Of a DNA stretch of 17,596 nucleotides, positions 1 through 9,435 are shown in pieces (position 1 is the stretch's first letter; each line of letters starts with the position of its first letter). A model generated the notes under the pieces. That model did not search any database. It was not told where the DNA came from and worked only from the letters and a program-made list of their open reading frames with translations. Origin of the DNA: Legionella genomosp. 1 (lineage in GTDB: Bacteria > Pseudomonadota > Gammaproteobacteria > Legionellales > Legionellaceae); NCBI GenBank assembly GCA_945889365.1, contig CAMDBQ010000009.1, forward strand, positions 1 through 17,596, read 5' to 3'. Position numbers and translations under genes: made by a program.

Positions 1-635
1 AGCTAGGTCAGTTGTTGCTGGTGTTCATGGTGTTTGTCGCAGGTTATATGAGCGCGTCATTATATAATCTGACCAACCTCAGTGCTTGGGTGGGTACGCA
101 TGTGCTCGCTAACAGCAGTATACAACCGATCACAACGACAGGGACGCAGCAAGCTCAGTTGCCTAAACCAAAATTTGAGTTTTATACCTTGCTTGCCAAT
201 GAACAAGTCGCAGGTGCGGCTCGATCACAGGCTGCAGCCGCAGCTACTGCAACTGAGCCCCCTCAATTAGCCCCAGCAGCACCAGCCATTGTGGCAGAGC
301 GGGCTAAAGTTCTTCCTTTGCATGCTCCGCTTGCACCGGTTGCCGCTGTTGTTGCTTCAGAAGATAAAATCCCGGCATTCATTGCCAACAATAACAAAGG
401 CACTTACCTGGTTCAAGTTGGCTCATTTAAACATATGCGTGAAGCGGAACGGATGAAAGTGTCATTGGTGATGAAAGGATTTGACGTTAAAATTGCCATG
501 ATTAATCAGCAACGCGTTAATTGGTACCGCGTGATTATCGGCCCATTTGGTTCGAAAACGCAGGCACAACAAGCGCAATTAGCCTTTGCGCGCAGTGAAC
601 ACATTATGGGTATGATTCGCAAAATGGACGCGTAG
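1..635 (+). CDS. SPOR-domain, membrane-anchored cell-envelope protein (5' partial)
   Basis: The reading frame is open to the left window edge (Leu-Gly-Gln precede the first TTG at 12), so the true start lies outside. What is visible begins with a single hydrophobic segment (LLLVFMVFVAGYM...), followed by about 100 residues rich in Ala, Pro and Gln that look like a flexible periplasmic linker. The last 80 residues or so form a SPOR domain: it starts GTYLVQVGSF, has the helix with EAERMK, and ends with WYRVIIGPF and a final helix. SPOR domains bind denuded peptidoglycan glycan strands at the septum, and this layout (short cytoplasmic tail, one membrane helix, linker, SPOR) is that of FtsN-like proteins. 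Such genes often follow argS in gammaproteobacteria, but the upstream gene is not in view. The SPOR call is firm; the FtsN equivalence is inference. It ends TAG and is convergent with the ATPase gene. Confidence 0.88.
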   Translation, partial: LGQLLLVFMVFVAGYMSASLYNLTNLSAWVGTHVLANSSIQPITTTGTQQAQLPKPKFEFYTLLANEQVAGAARSQAAAAATATEPPQLAPAAPAIVAERAKVLPLHAPLAPVAAVVASEDKIPAFIANNNKGTYLVQVGSFKHMREAERMKVSLVMKGFDVKIAMINQQRVNWYRVIIGPFGSKTQAQQAQLAFARSEHIMGMIRKMDA

Positions 636-715
636 GGAAACAACCTGCATCCTCACCCCAAACAGTAAGGAACAATATGGAAGGCGTTACTTTCATGAAA
701 ATAATACCATGAAAT

Positions 716-3514
716 TTACCTTTTAATATTGATTGAGAAGATTGAGAACAATGGACTCTGTTCGGATGCAGGCCGGTTTGGCAAAAGGGATTGAACGGTT
801 GCTGTTGTTTTGACAGTTTGAAGGTTTGACGGCTGGACGTTTGGGTTGGGGTCAAATCCTGTGCGGGCTGGAGGAGCTGACGGCGATCGGCCTTTGTCTT
901 TGTCGCCACCCTCATCATGGTTGATGGAAGGGCTAGCGCCGCTAACGCCTGCGAAATAAGCAGTACTAATTAAACCCGCTGCACTCAACAATGCTGCCCC
1001 AGTTGCAATAACAATGGCGGGCAATCCTAATCCGCTTGCCACAAACAGCATGCTGCTGCCAACTAATAGGCCAATTGATAAATCAGACGCTAGCAGTTGC
1101 TTTAACCATGAAATTTTTTTATCCAGGGCATTATCAATGGCAAGAGATACCCTGAAAGAATTAAATAGAACCAGCAGGGTAGTTGATGCCATTGCAAGTA
1201 AAGGAATGAGAGGGGACACTGCACAGCCTGATATTGAGCAGTTAACAATAAATGCTAAAAAAACAATAGAGCCGTAGGCCAATAATCCTTGATTTTGCAG
1301 GACATTTTTTTCCAAAAAATCATTAAGGTTCTTGTGTTCAAATAAATAATCCAATGACTCATTCAAGCTGATATCGGTAAAAAAAGCGGTTTTGTCATCG
1401 CGCGTCATCGAACAGCTTACGCCACCTTTTTCACTGACCGTTCTGGCGCAGAGCGCATCATTTAAACCATCGCCCACAAACCAAACGCCTTTGAGGTGTT
1501 GATCTTCACCACGGGTTAATTGGCTTAGAAATTGTTCTTTCATTTGGGGGGTTTGTTCTGCTTTGATATGGTCTGAATTAAACAGTCTCCCAATCTGCTG
1601 GTCAAAACCTGTAGCAGCTAATGTGTTGTCACCGGTGAGCATCATGATTCTTATGCCATCTTTTTTTAAACGACGCAGTGATGGTAAAATATTCTTTCTG
1701 ATTTCATGTTTAATGTAGACCACACCTTTATAACGGTTATTTTCAGCGACATAAACCGGCGATAATCCTTGCTCTATTTTAAGGGTGTTAATTTCGGGTA
1801 GTTTTATCCCTGACTGGCGAAGATAGTCTGCATTTCCAATGTGGATTTGATTGCCTTGAACAACACCAGACAAGCCGCGGTTTTTAGAGTCTGCGTCTAC
1901 TGTTGTGATGTCTTTAAAGAGGATGGGTTGAGTGGCGTTGGTTTTATAATGATTGATAATTGCTTTGGCGATTGGATGTTCTGCGCCAGCATGTGTCTCT
2001 AATAAATACATTCTTTCCAATAATTCTGAAGAAATGCCCTCAGATGAATCGACTTCGCTGTTTCCTGTAGTCAGCGTTCCTGTTTTATCAAACACGACAG
2101 TATGTATTTTGTCTAACTGTCGGCTTGAGTTCCCTTGACGTAAAATAATGCCTTTATTGCTGCGTTGATAATTACTGAGTAAATTCGGCAACTGATGGGC
2201 TATAACCATGGTGCATGGGCAAAGGGAAAATAAGATGCCGGTTATATTTTGCAATAATAAGGGAATGGATATTATTCCTAAAGCCAATGGGATCCCAATT
2301 GATGCGGCAATCTCAGTGACAATGAGTCCAGTGTAGAGATAAATAAATAGATGGTTTGATTCTGGAGTATTCTTTTTATCTGCTCGATGTGCGCGAAATA
2401 ATAATTGATTGACAGCGCTATGGTATGCGTCTTCTATAGCGTAAACGGTTACTGATTGGCCTAAGTTAATAGCGCCTGCAGGCACTAAATCCAGGCATTG
2501 CTTACTTTCGTAGAGCCTCCCTGTTGAAATTGACGTGTTCACCAGGGTATTTCCCTTGATTACTATGCAATCAACCGGGAAACAATCACCCGATTTGATG
2601 TTAATGATCATGCCTTTTGTCAGTGCATTTTTCTTTGTCTCGATAGGAATGACTTCTTCTAATATTGTCTGAAGCGGCTCAATATGTTTATTAGTGATTA
2701 GTTGAGAAATGGCTTCCTGCTTTTGCTGGGTTATTGAGTAGCAATCGTATGCCTCTGCCATTTCGGGAAGTAGTGTTGTAATCCCATGCAAATGCATCTT
2801 CTTTGATTTATCCAAAACCACCCGCTTAATCTCATCCATACCATTAATAATCGTTATCAGGATCACAGGCATAATAAAATTCATGAAGACCATGGAAAAG
2901 CTACTGGCTAATGGCATGGTAATCGAATGATAGAGTGTGTGGGTTAATGATAATAACCATCCTAGTGAGATGGTTGTAGCCATATTGGCTAGATTTTTAT
3001 GGCGTAGATTTTGAAAAAAAATGACTAAATACTCTCTTGCCGTGAACGTAGCACTTGATAAAGAAAGTGCGGTTAATCCGATGGTTAAAGGAAGTGAAGG
3101 TGAGAAAATAGTTGATAAAACCATGATCACGGTTATTGACGCTAAATTGATTAAAATATTGATCCAATTAACGTGATTTGATTGTTCTTTTTTGCCGTTA
3201 TGAAGGTTATCAGTGATCTGAAATTGGGGATAAAGAATGATGCTTTTTTTAAGTTTCGCTAGAATTAATTGGTTCTGTTCGTCAGTCAGTTTATATTCTT
3301 GCGTGTCACTTTCAATGGTTAACGTGAACAGATGCACGCCTAATGCTTCTGGTTCAGCGTATAGGCTTAATTGGGCACTGTCTGGCAGAAGCAGTTCTTT
3401 CTTGCATTCAACGAGGCATTCATTGAGGCAGTCTTGAATGATATAGCCACATCCTGCGTGACACATAATACCCGAAATTAAGAACGAATCCTGAAAAATT
3501 GTATTTTTTGTCAT
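716..3514 (-). CDS. Divergent heavy-metal (P1B-type) P-type ATPase
   Basis: A 932-residue polytopic protein with the P1B layout. A Cys-rich N-terminus (Cys 18, 22, 29, 33, 37) resembles a degenerate metal-binding domain with CxxxC instead of CxxC. Membrane helices follow, then an A-domain, a CPC motif in the ion-path helix (432-434), the phosphorylation motif DKTGTLT (Asp476), the His-Pro of the N-domain (513-514), TGDN (627-630) and GDGLND (681-686). CPC and HP mark copper/heavy-metal pumps. Oddities: the A-domain TGE is TGR (331-333) and the preceding VDES is VNTS; the Tyr-Asn and MxxSS metal-site motifs of CopA read Tyr-Gly and MAST; and about 120 residues follow the normal end, with two more hydrophobic stretches (about 811-857) and a Ser/Pro/Asn-rich tail. 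The substrate is unknown. TGE is needed for dephosphorylation in the family, so classical pumping is doubtful. It lies 100 bp downstream of folB on the same strand. The ATG start fits the N-terminal domain; its ribosome site is weak. Confidence 0.9.
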   Translation of the reverse strand: MTKNTIFQDSFLISGIMCHAGCGYIIQDCLNECLVECKKELLLPDSAQLSLYAEPEALGVHLFTLTIESDTQEYKLTDEQNQLILAKLKKSIILYPQFQITDNLHNGKKEQSNHVNWINILINLASITVIMVLSTIFSPSLPLTIGLTALSLSSATFTAREYLVIFFQNLRHKNLANMATTISLGWLLSLTHTLYHSITMPLASSFSMVFMNFIMPVILITIINGMDEIKRVVLDKSKKMHLHGITTLLPEMAEAYDCYSITQQKQEAISQLITNKHIEPLQTILEEVIPIETKKNALTKGMIINIKSGDCFPVDCIVIKGNTLVNTSISTGRLYESKQCLDLVPAGAINLGQSVTVYAIEDAYHSAVNQLLFRAHRADKKNTPESNHLFIYLYTGLIVTEIAASIGIPLALGIISIPLLLQNITGILFSLCPCTMVIAHQLPNLLSNYQRSNKGIILRQGNSSRQLDKIHTVVFDKTGTLTTGNSEVDSSEGISSELLERMYLLETHAGAEHPIAKAIINHYKTNATQPILFKDITTVDADSKNRGLSGVVQGNQIHIGNADYLRQSGIKLPEINTLKIEQGLSPVYVAENNRYKGVVYIKHEIRKNILPSLRRLKKDGIRIMMLTGDNTLAATGFDQQIGRLFNSDHIKAEQTPQMKEQFLSQLTRGEDQHLKGVWFVGDGLNDALCARTVSEKGGVSCSMTRDDKTAFFTDISLNESLDYLFEHKNLNDFLEKNVLQNQGLLAYGSIVFLAFIVNCSISGCAVSPLIPLLAMASTTLLVLFNSFRVSLAIDNALDKKISWLKQLLASDLSIGLLVGSSMLFVASGLGLPAIVIATGAALLSAAGLISTAYFAGVSGASPSINHDEGGDKDKGRSPSAPPARTGFDPNPNVQPSNLQTVKTTATVQSLLPNRPASEQSPLFSIFSINIKR

Positions 3515-3614
3515 GAGTGCTGCATATAGTTAATTAATGCTGAATTTTAGAGTAATCCGTATTGAATTACCACATAAATGATTGAGCATAGGCGTCAACG
3601 AAAACTGAATATTT

Positions 3615-3956
3615 TTACCGAGTAATCGTAACGCAAATATTCCCGGCATTTTTAACCGCATTGGGCTTTGACACACTAACCGTTAGCTGTGCCACATTAA
3701 ATGTTTTCTTGATAAGCGTCGCCACCTGCTCGGCCACCGTTTCAATCAATGTAAACGCATTGGACTCGACAAATCCCGTCACACATTGACACAACTTGTC
3801 ATAGTCTATCGTATTTGCCAATTGGTTATTACACGTACTTAAATCAACAGGAATGCTGATATCTAACAGCAGTTTTTGTGAAATACGTTGTTCCCACTCG
3901 TGTATGCCAATGCGGGTAGCGATGTTGAGTGCAGATATGCTCAGTGTATCTATCAT
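3615..3956 (-). CDS. folB: Dihydroneopterin aldolase FolB
   Basis: Cytoplasmic enzyme of folate synthesis that cleaves 7,8-dihydroneopterin to 6-hydroxymethyl-dihydropterin and glycolaldehyde. The 113-residue product has the family's usual length and landmarks: IGIHEWE with the pterin-binding Glu22, DYDKL with Tyr52, LIETVAEQVA in the helix, and SVSKP with the catalytic Lys97 near the C-terminus. The frame extends upstream to 3989, but AGGAG sits 5 bases before the ATG at 3956 (and 2 bases before the adjacent ATG at 3959). Homologues also begin at this point, so 3956 is preferred. It is divergent from hemE with 59 bp between the starts, and any promoters for both must share that gap; I could not pick out convincing boxes there. 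Confidence 0.93.
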   Translation of the reverse strand: MIDTLSISALNIATRIGIHEWEQRISQKLLLDISIPVDLSTCNNQLANTIDYDKLCQCVTGFVESNAFTLIETVAEQVATLIKKTFNVAQLTVSVSKPNAVKNAGNICVTITR

Positions 3957-4015
3957 CATTTCTCCTGATTCCATGCTAGAATTCACCATTCTAATTATTG
4001 AGTAAAAGGTTTGTC

Positions 4016-5083
4016 ATGACCGATGTAACCCAGTCTATATTGATTCGCAGCTTACAACAAAAACCAGTCCCACGCACGCCAGTTTGGATTATGCGTCAAG
4101 CCGGGCGATATTTGCCCGAATATCGGCAGGTTCGTGAGCAAGCGGGTGATTTTTTGAGTTTATGCAAACATCCGCAATGGGCGTGTGAAGTTACCTTACA
4201 ACCCTTGCGTCGATTTGCATTGGATGCGGCTATTTTATTTTCTGATATTTTAACCATTCCTGATGCGATGGGGTTGGGATTGTCGTTTGCTGAAGGCGAG
4301 GGCCCGCGTTTTGCAAGTCCACTGCGAAGCGTTGCTGCAATTGAGGCTTTACCGGGTGCCTCGGTTGTTGATGATTTAGGTTATGTAATGGATGCCGTGA
4401 GTCTGATTCGTCAAGACATGCCCGCTGAACTACCTTTGATTGGGTTTGCTGGCAGTCCGTGGACGCTGGCTTGTTATATGATTGAAGGCGGAGCCAGCAA
4501 AGATTACAAACACGTTTTAAAAATGATGTACTGCGAACCTGTCGCGATGCATCAATTGCTGACAAAACTGGCTGATGCCGTTGCTTTATATCTGGATGAA
4601 CAAGTGCGGGCTGGCGTGAATGCATTGATGATATTTGATTCCTGGGGCGGGATTTTAACCACACCCAATTACCAGGCGTTTTCATTGCATTACATGGCTA
4701 CCATTGTGAAGCAACTAAAGAAGAAGCACCCGACTATCCCCATTACATTATTTACTAAAGGGGGCGGGCAATGGTTGAAACAACAGGCTAATACAGGTTG
4801 TGATGCGTTAAGTGTGGATTGGACGTGTGATTTGGGGGCCGCACGTGCGCAAGTGGGCTCACAAGTGGCTTTGCAAGGCAATCTTGACCCGACTGTATTG
4901 CTTACTTCCCCTGAGTGCATTCGCACTCAAGTTAAACAAGTTTTGGATTCATACGGCCATGGCACCGGTCATGTGTTTAATTTAGGCCATGGAATCACGC
5001 CTGATGTACCGCCTGAGCACGTGACCGTGCTGGTGGAGGCTGTACATGAATTTAGTCCTCAATACCATACAGGTGATGTGTGA
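4016..5083 (+). CDS. hemE: Uroporphyrinogen III decarboxylase HemE
   Basis: Cytoplasmic haem-pathway enzyme that removes four carboxyl groups from uroporphyrinogen III to give coproporphyrinogen III. The 355-residue protein matches the family end to end: [16 protein letters not shown] (substrate-binding arginines), [14 protein letters not shown] (catalytic Asp), [17 protein letters not shown] (Tyr), [16 protein letters not shown], and the C-terminal HVFNLGHGI with the conserved His. An in-frame TTG at 3998 would add six residues, but AAAAGG lies 6 bases before the ATG at 4016 and E. coli HemE begins at the equivalent place. It stands alone on its strand between divergent folB and the convergent efflux pump gene, whose stop is 25 bp away. 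No clear terminator was seen in that gap. Confidence 0.97.
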   Translation: MTDVTQSILIRSLQQKPVPRTPVWIMRQAGRYLPEYRQVREQAGDFLSLCKHPQWACEVTLQPLRRFALDAAILFSDILTIPDAMGLGLSFAEGEGPRFASPLRSVAAIEALPGASVVDDLGYVMDAVSLIRQDMPAELPLIGFAGSPWTLACYMIEGGASKDYKHVLKMMYCEPVAMHQLLTKLADAVALYLDEQVRAGVNALMIFDSWGGILTTPNYQAFSLHYMATIVKQLKKKHPTIPITLFTKGGGQWLKQQANTGCDALSVDWTCDLGAARAQVGSQVALQGNLDPTVLLTSPECIRTQVKQVLDSYGHGTGHVFNLGHGITPDVPPEHVTVLVEAVHEFSPQYHTGDV

Positions 5084-5107
5084 TAGTAATGGGCGCCTTT
5101 AAACCCG

Positions 5108-8100
5108 CTAGCCTTTACCCCGCGATTTTCTCCGTTCCTGCCAGGTTTGTAGCAGCACATAAAATACCGGTACAAAAACCACGGCCAAGCAGGTAGAGGC
5201 CAACATTCCACTGCAGACTGTGATGCCAATTGAACGCCGTGCGTTAGCGCCGGCACCTGTGGCAAATACCAGCGGCATTACCCCTAGAATAAAGGCGAAT
5301 GATGTCATCAGGATCGGGCGAAATCGTGTTTTCGCGCCCATTACGGCGGCTTCTATTATTGATTTATTATGAATTTCTCTTTGTTCTCGTGCCACTTCAA
5401 CGATCAAAATTGCATTTTTTGCCGCCAGGGCAATTAACAGCAAGATCCCGATTTGCGTATACATATTATTCGCGAGCCCCAGCATGGATAAAACTAACAC
5501 GGTACCAATTAATGCCAAGGGTACACTGACAATAATGGCCAGAGGTGTGACCCAGTTTTCATACTGGCCAGCTAATATTAGATACACTAAAACCAGCGAC
5601 AAAATAAAAATATAATAACTCATGTTGCCGGCTATTTTTTCCTGATATGCCGTACTGGTCCATTCATAAGACATGCCTGCTGGCAAAACCTGTTTGGCTA
5701 GTTTTTCCAAAACCTCAATGGATTGGCCTGAACTATATCCAGTGGCTGCCATGCCATAAATATTACTGGATGGGTATAAGTTATAAAGTGAAATGATTGA
5801 GGGGCCCACGGAAGGGGTAATGTCGGTTAATGTGCCTAACGGTACCATGGAGCCCGATTGATTTTTAACATAATAATTCCTCACGTCCTCAATGGTCATT
5901 CTTGAAGCTGCATCAGCCTGCACATAAACTTGGAATACCTGGCCGAATTTTGAAAACAGATTGACGTAGGACGATCCGAGATACGTCTGTAATGCATCGG
6001 ACGCATCACCAATCGATACGCCCAATGACTCCGCTTTGGTTCGATTAATCGGCGCTGCCAGTTGGGGTACTTCAGAACGAAAAGACGTCATGAGTTTTTG
6101 TAATTCAGGCTGCTGATTACCATATTGAATCAATTGGTCCGTGGCTGCCTGTAGTTTGCGATAATCAAACGTGCCATCCTGTAATTCGAGCTGCATTTGA
6201 AAGCCACCGGATTGTCCTAGTCCTTGAATGGCAGGAGGAACCACGACCAACACTTTAGCATCCAGGGTCTTTTGAGCAATATCATTCAGTTTCGTATACA
6301 TCGCTTTTAAATTTTCAGTCTTGCCTCGCACGCTCCAGTCTTTGAATATAATATACAAAACACCCGCATTCGCTAGACTCGCGTTATTATCTAAAAGAGA
6401 AATCCCATCAATTGTGATCACATTCGCAATGCCGTCCAGCTTGGAAACCTGTTTGTTAAGATCACTCAAGAGCGCCTCTGTTCGACTCAAAGTTGCGCCA
6501 TCAGGTAACTGCACGTTCAGCATTAAATAGCCCTGATCTTCGATAGGAATAAAGCCTGTAGGAATTTGACTCAGGCCGAAAATGGCGCACACAACCAATA
6601 GGATACCGATTAAGCAGACAAAGCCGCTGCGATTTGCAAGACGATCGATGAATCGAATGTAAGATTCTTCTATCGGGTTGTAAACTCGGTCAAACGTACG
6701 AAAAACAATGTTTTTTTGTTTCTGATGCACTACTGGTTTTAGCCATAAAGCGCATTGAGTGGGTTTTAGGGTCATGGCATTGATGGCGCTAATAAATGCG
6801 GTAGCCGCAATAACCAATGCAAACTGGGCGTACATCGCACCAGTTAAGCCAGGCATAAATCCTGCGGGTACAAAGACGGCCATCAACACCAAGGTAATAC
6901 CAAGAATAGGGCCTATTAATTCCTTCATGGCGATAATGGCGGACTCTTTGGGTGGCGTGCCCCGTTCTATATGCTGCGTGACCCCTTCAACGATAACGAT
7001 CGCATCATCGACCACAATGCCGATGGCCAGCACCAAGGCAAACAAGGTTAATAAGTTGATCGAATAGCCGATGAGTAACATGGCAAAAAAAGCACCTATA
7101 ATGGTTACGGGTACGGTTGTTGCCGGCACTAGCGTTGCGCGCGCGTTTTGCAAGAACAGGAGAATCACTAGTAAAACTAGAATGCCCGCTTCAAGTAATG
7201 TTTTATAGACCTCAATGACGGATGCTTTTACGAAAATAGTGGTATCAAAGGGAATCGAGTATGTTAAGCCAGGTGGAAATTTTGTTGCCATTTTTGCTAC
7301 AGTTTTGCGCACCTCTTGGGCAACGTCCAACGCATTAGCGCCGGGCAGTTGGTATATTCCAATGGCGGCTGTAGGTTGATTATTTAATTTGGCAATCTGA
7401 CTATAGCTGGAGGAGCCCAGTTCAACGCGGCCCACATCACGAATACGGATGATTCTCGCACTGCTGCTGGCATTTGCATTTTCATTGGGTTGAGTGGATT
7501 GATTTTTGATAATGATGTTGGCAAATGCATTCTGATCGGCAAGTTGACCGGGTACATTGACTGTAAATTGATATGATTGCTGGCCTGCTATGGGAGGGGC
7601 TGCAATTTGACCGGAAGAAATTTGCTTGTTTTGGTTATTGATGGCGTCCAGCACATCGCCTGGATTTAAACCATAAGCGAACATTTTTTTGGGGTCAAGC
7701 CAGATACGCATGGCATAACTTCCTGATCCAAAAATCAACACATTTCCTACGCCAGGCAATCGCGCCAATTCATCTTGCATATTTATGGTCGCGTAGTTAT
7801 TCAGAAATAACCCATCGTATTCATTGTTGTTAGCGGTTAAGGTAATAAATTGCAAAATGGCAGTGGATTTCTGTTGTACGACCACACCTTGTTGTTGTAC
7901 GGCCTGTGGCAATTGCGCCATGGCCGCTTGTACCCTGTTTTGTACCAGCACCTGTGCGAAGTTAAGATCGGTTCCAATGGCAAACGTGACAACCAAACTG
8001 TAGGTGCCGCTATTGGTGCTGGTGGATTGCATGTACAGCATTTTTTCTACCCCATTAACCTGTTGTTCAATGGGAAGGGCGACGGTACTAATTAATGTTT

Positions 8101-8266
8101 TGGCATCAGCACCCGGGTAGGTTGTGGTGACCTGGATGGTTGGCGGCACAATGGATGGGTATTGATTTACGGGTAGGACGGCGATGGCAATTAATCCAAG
8201 CAGCACGAGCAACATAGCGATCACATTTGCCAATATAGGGTGTTCGATGAAAAATTTAGACATCAT
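5108..8266 (-). CDS. RND multidrug efflux pump, inner-membrane subunit (HAE-1 family)
   Basis: Proton-driven trimeric pump of 1052 residues, the AcrB/MexB/OqxB size. It starts FFIEHPILANVIAMLLVLLG, the usual first helix, followed by the large periplasmic porter loop. The second helix block has the proton-relay pair in GIVVDDAIVIVEG (Asp420-Asp421, equivalent to AcrB 407-408). The duplicated C-terminal half has the matching Lys in ALAAKNAILIVEVA. LTGAMYAQFALVIAATAFISAINAM and TLKPTQCALWL place it in a broad HAE-1 branch close to OqxB/MexF-type pumps rather than metal-exporting CusA. It is the third gene of the efflux operon, and its ATG overlaps the adaptor's TGA (ATGA at 8266-8263), which suggests translational coupling. 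Substrates (drugs, dyes, solvents, metabolites) cannot be read from the sequence. Confidence 0.96.
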   Translation of the reverse strand: MMSKFFIEHPILANVIAMLLVLLGLIAIAVLPVNQYPSIVPPTIQVTTTYPGADAKTLISTVALPIEQQVNGVEKMLYMQSTSTNSGTYSLVVTFAIGTDLNFAQVLVQNRVQAAMAQLPQAVQQQGVVVQQKSTAILQFITLTANNNEYDGLFLNNYATINMQDELARLPGVGNVLIFGSGSYAMRIWLDPKKMFAYGLNPGDVLDAINNQNKQISSGQIAAPPIAGQQSYQFTVNVPGQLADQNAFANIIIKNQSTQPNENANASSSARIIRIRDVGRVELGSSSYSQIAKLNNQPTAAIGIYQLPGANALDVAQEVRKTVAKMATKFPPGLTYSIPFDTTIFVKASVIEVYKTLLEAGILVLLVILLFLQNARATLVPATTVPVTIIGAFFAMLLIGYSINLLTLFALVLAIGIVVDDAIVIVEGVTQHIERGTPPKESAIIAMKELIGPILGITLVLMAVFVPAGFMPGLTGAMYAQFALVIAATAFISAINAMTLKPTQCALWLKPVVHQKQKNIVFRTFDRVYNPIEESYIRFIDRLANRSGFVCLIGILLVVCAIFGLSQIPTGFIPIEDQGYLMLNVQLPDGATLSRTEALLSDLNKQVSKLDGIANVITIDGISLLDNNASLANAGVLYIIFKDWSVRGKTENLKAMYTKLNDIAQKTLDAKVLVVVPPAIQGLGQSGGFQMQLELQDGTFDYRKLQAATDQLIQYGNQQPELQKLMTSFRSEVPQLAAPINRTKAESLGVSIGDASDALQTYLGSSYVNLFSKFGQVFQVYVQADAASRMTIEDVRNYYVKNQSGSMVPLGTLTDITPSVGPSIISLYNLYPSSNIYGMAATGYSSGQSIEVLEKLAKQVLPAGMSYEWTSTAYQEKIAGNMSYYIFILSLVLVYLILAGQYENWVTPLAIIVSVPLALIGTVLVLSMLGLANNMYTQIGILLLIALAAKNAILIVEVAREQREIHNKSIIEAAVMGAKTRFRPILMTSFAFILGVMPLVFATGAGANARRSIGITVCSGMLASTCLAVVFVPVFYVLLQTWQERRKSRGKG

Positions 8267-9435
8267 TTATGTAGTCTCTCCGATGATCTCAGGGCTACTT
8301 GATTACCCGGCGTTGCATTTTGCAGACCACTAATAATGACGTTGTCTTGCGCATCCAACCCTTTAATAATCGCTCGCCGATCTTGTTCTAATCCCCCAGT
8401 CACAACACGTTTTAATACAACGGTGTTATGGCTATCCACTGTTAATAAGTAAGAGCCGATTTGATCATAGAGCACGGCTGTATCCGGCACCGTCAGTTGT
8501 GGGGCAGGTTTGGTGGTGGCTACACGGACTTGAACAAACAGCCCCGGAACCAATATATTGCTTTTATTCGGCAATAACGCTCTGAATTCCATCGTGCCGG
8601 TTGAGGCGTTAAGACCGGTATTGATGAAATCGAGTTTGCCTTCATATTGATATCTCGTTTCATTTTGTAAGCCAACAAAAACCGGAACTTGTTTGATATC
8701 TTTGGCGCTTACTCCATGAGCACGCGCGGCTGCACGCAACTTGATTAAATCCAATTCGTTTAAATTAAAATAGACATAGATAGGATCTAACTGCTCAATG
8801 GTTGCTAATTTGGTGGCTACCCCATTCCCAACCAAATTGCTGATATCAATAAGATGGCGACCAATGCGGCCATCAAAGGGGGCTTGAATATGGGTATAAC
8901 TATAATTGATCGCAGCGATCTCAACATTGGCCACTGCTTTGGCCACTTCAGCCTGGGACTCTTGGCTTTTAGCCAGCCATTTTTCAACATTATTTAAAGA
9001 CGTCGCATTTTCTTTATACATGCGTTGCTGGCGCGCATATTCAGATATATCATACGCATGAACGGCCTGTTGAGCCTGGAGTGCGGCCTTTGCGCCCTGC
9101 AGTTGAGCCATATACGTTTCTGGTTCAATGGTAAATAAAGCGTCTCCTTTTTTGACCAATGTCCCATCAGTGAACTTGATTGCGTCCAAGTAACCCGGAA
9201 CGCGTGCAACCAGATCAACAGAATTATAGGCGGTGGTGTTGCCCGTTTGCGTGATGTATTCAACGGTATTTATCAATTTAGGTTTTTGCGCGATTACGGC
9301 TGGAATGGGAATTTGAGGTCCATTATTCCTGGCCTTATAATGCATAATCAAATCAATAAGGAGAAAAATAACCAGCGCGATTTGCGCGGCTTTAAATAGT
9401 TTTAATTTTGATTGTTTATCCAGTTTCATACGCAT
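8263..9435 (-). CDS. RND efflux periplasmic adaptor (membrane fusion protein)
   Basis: Links the inner-membrane pump to the outer-membrane channel. The roughly 390-residue protein has one N-terminal membrane helix (AQIALVIFLLIDLIMHY) and no lipobox. The biotinyl-lipoyl-like half-motif VARVPGYLDAIKFTDGTLVKKG follows, then an alpha-helical hairpin rich in Ala, Gln and Glu (about 105-170), the returning lipoyl strand YTHIQAPFDGRIGRHLID, a beta-barrel region (DPIYVYFNLNE) and a membrane-proximal domain. A GTG at 9438 and an ATG at 9429 are alternative starts; the ATG at 9435 is chosen because it forms a TGATG junction with the upstream gene's stop. This fits HlyD/AcrA-family adaptors paired with HAE-1 pumps, as the neighbours confirm. 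Confidence 0.94.
   Translation of the reverse strand: MRMKLDKQSKLKLFKAAQIALVIFLLIDLIMHYKARNNGPQIPIPAVIAQKPKLINTVEYITQTGNTTAYNSVDLVARVPGYLDAIKFTDGTLVKKGDALFTIEPETYMAQLQGAKAALQAQQAVHAYDISEYARQQRMYKENATSLNNVEKWLAKSQESQAEVAKAVANVEIAAINYSYTHIQAPFDGRIGRHLIDISNLVGNGVATKLATIEQLDPIYVYFNLNELDLIKLRAAARAHGVSAKDIKQVPVFVGLQNETRYQYEGKLDFINTGLNASTGTMEFRALLPNKSNILVPGLFVQVRVATTKPAPQLTVPDTAVLYDQIGSYLLTVDSHNTVVLKRVVTGGLEQDRRAIIKGLDAQDNVIISGLQNATPGNQVALRSSERLHK

Noticed and set aside
636..715. Terminator between the SPOR gene and the ATPase gene
   Set aside because: Only the short palindrome TTTCATGAAA and AT-rich DNA are present; no GC-rich stem with a T-run.
1014..1277. 87-codon plus-strand frame opposite the ATPase gene
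   Set aside because: It lies wholly antisense to a well-supported coding region, has no ribosome site and resembles no family; it is a by-product of the other strand.
3515..3614. Promoter for the ATPase gene in the folB-ATPase gap
   Set aside because: TAAAAT and TTGACG occur on the minus strand but not at workable spacing with partner boxes; transcription from folB is equally possible.
4230..4926. Minus-strand frames opposite hemE
   Set aside because: Antisense to a clearly conserved gene, with low-complexity translations and no start signals.
5084..5107. Bidirectional terminator between hemE and the efflux pump gene
   Set aside because: The 24-bp gap contains no convincing stem with a T-run on either strand.
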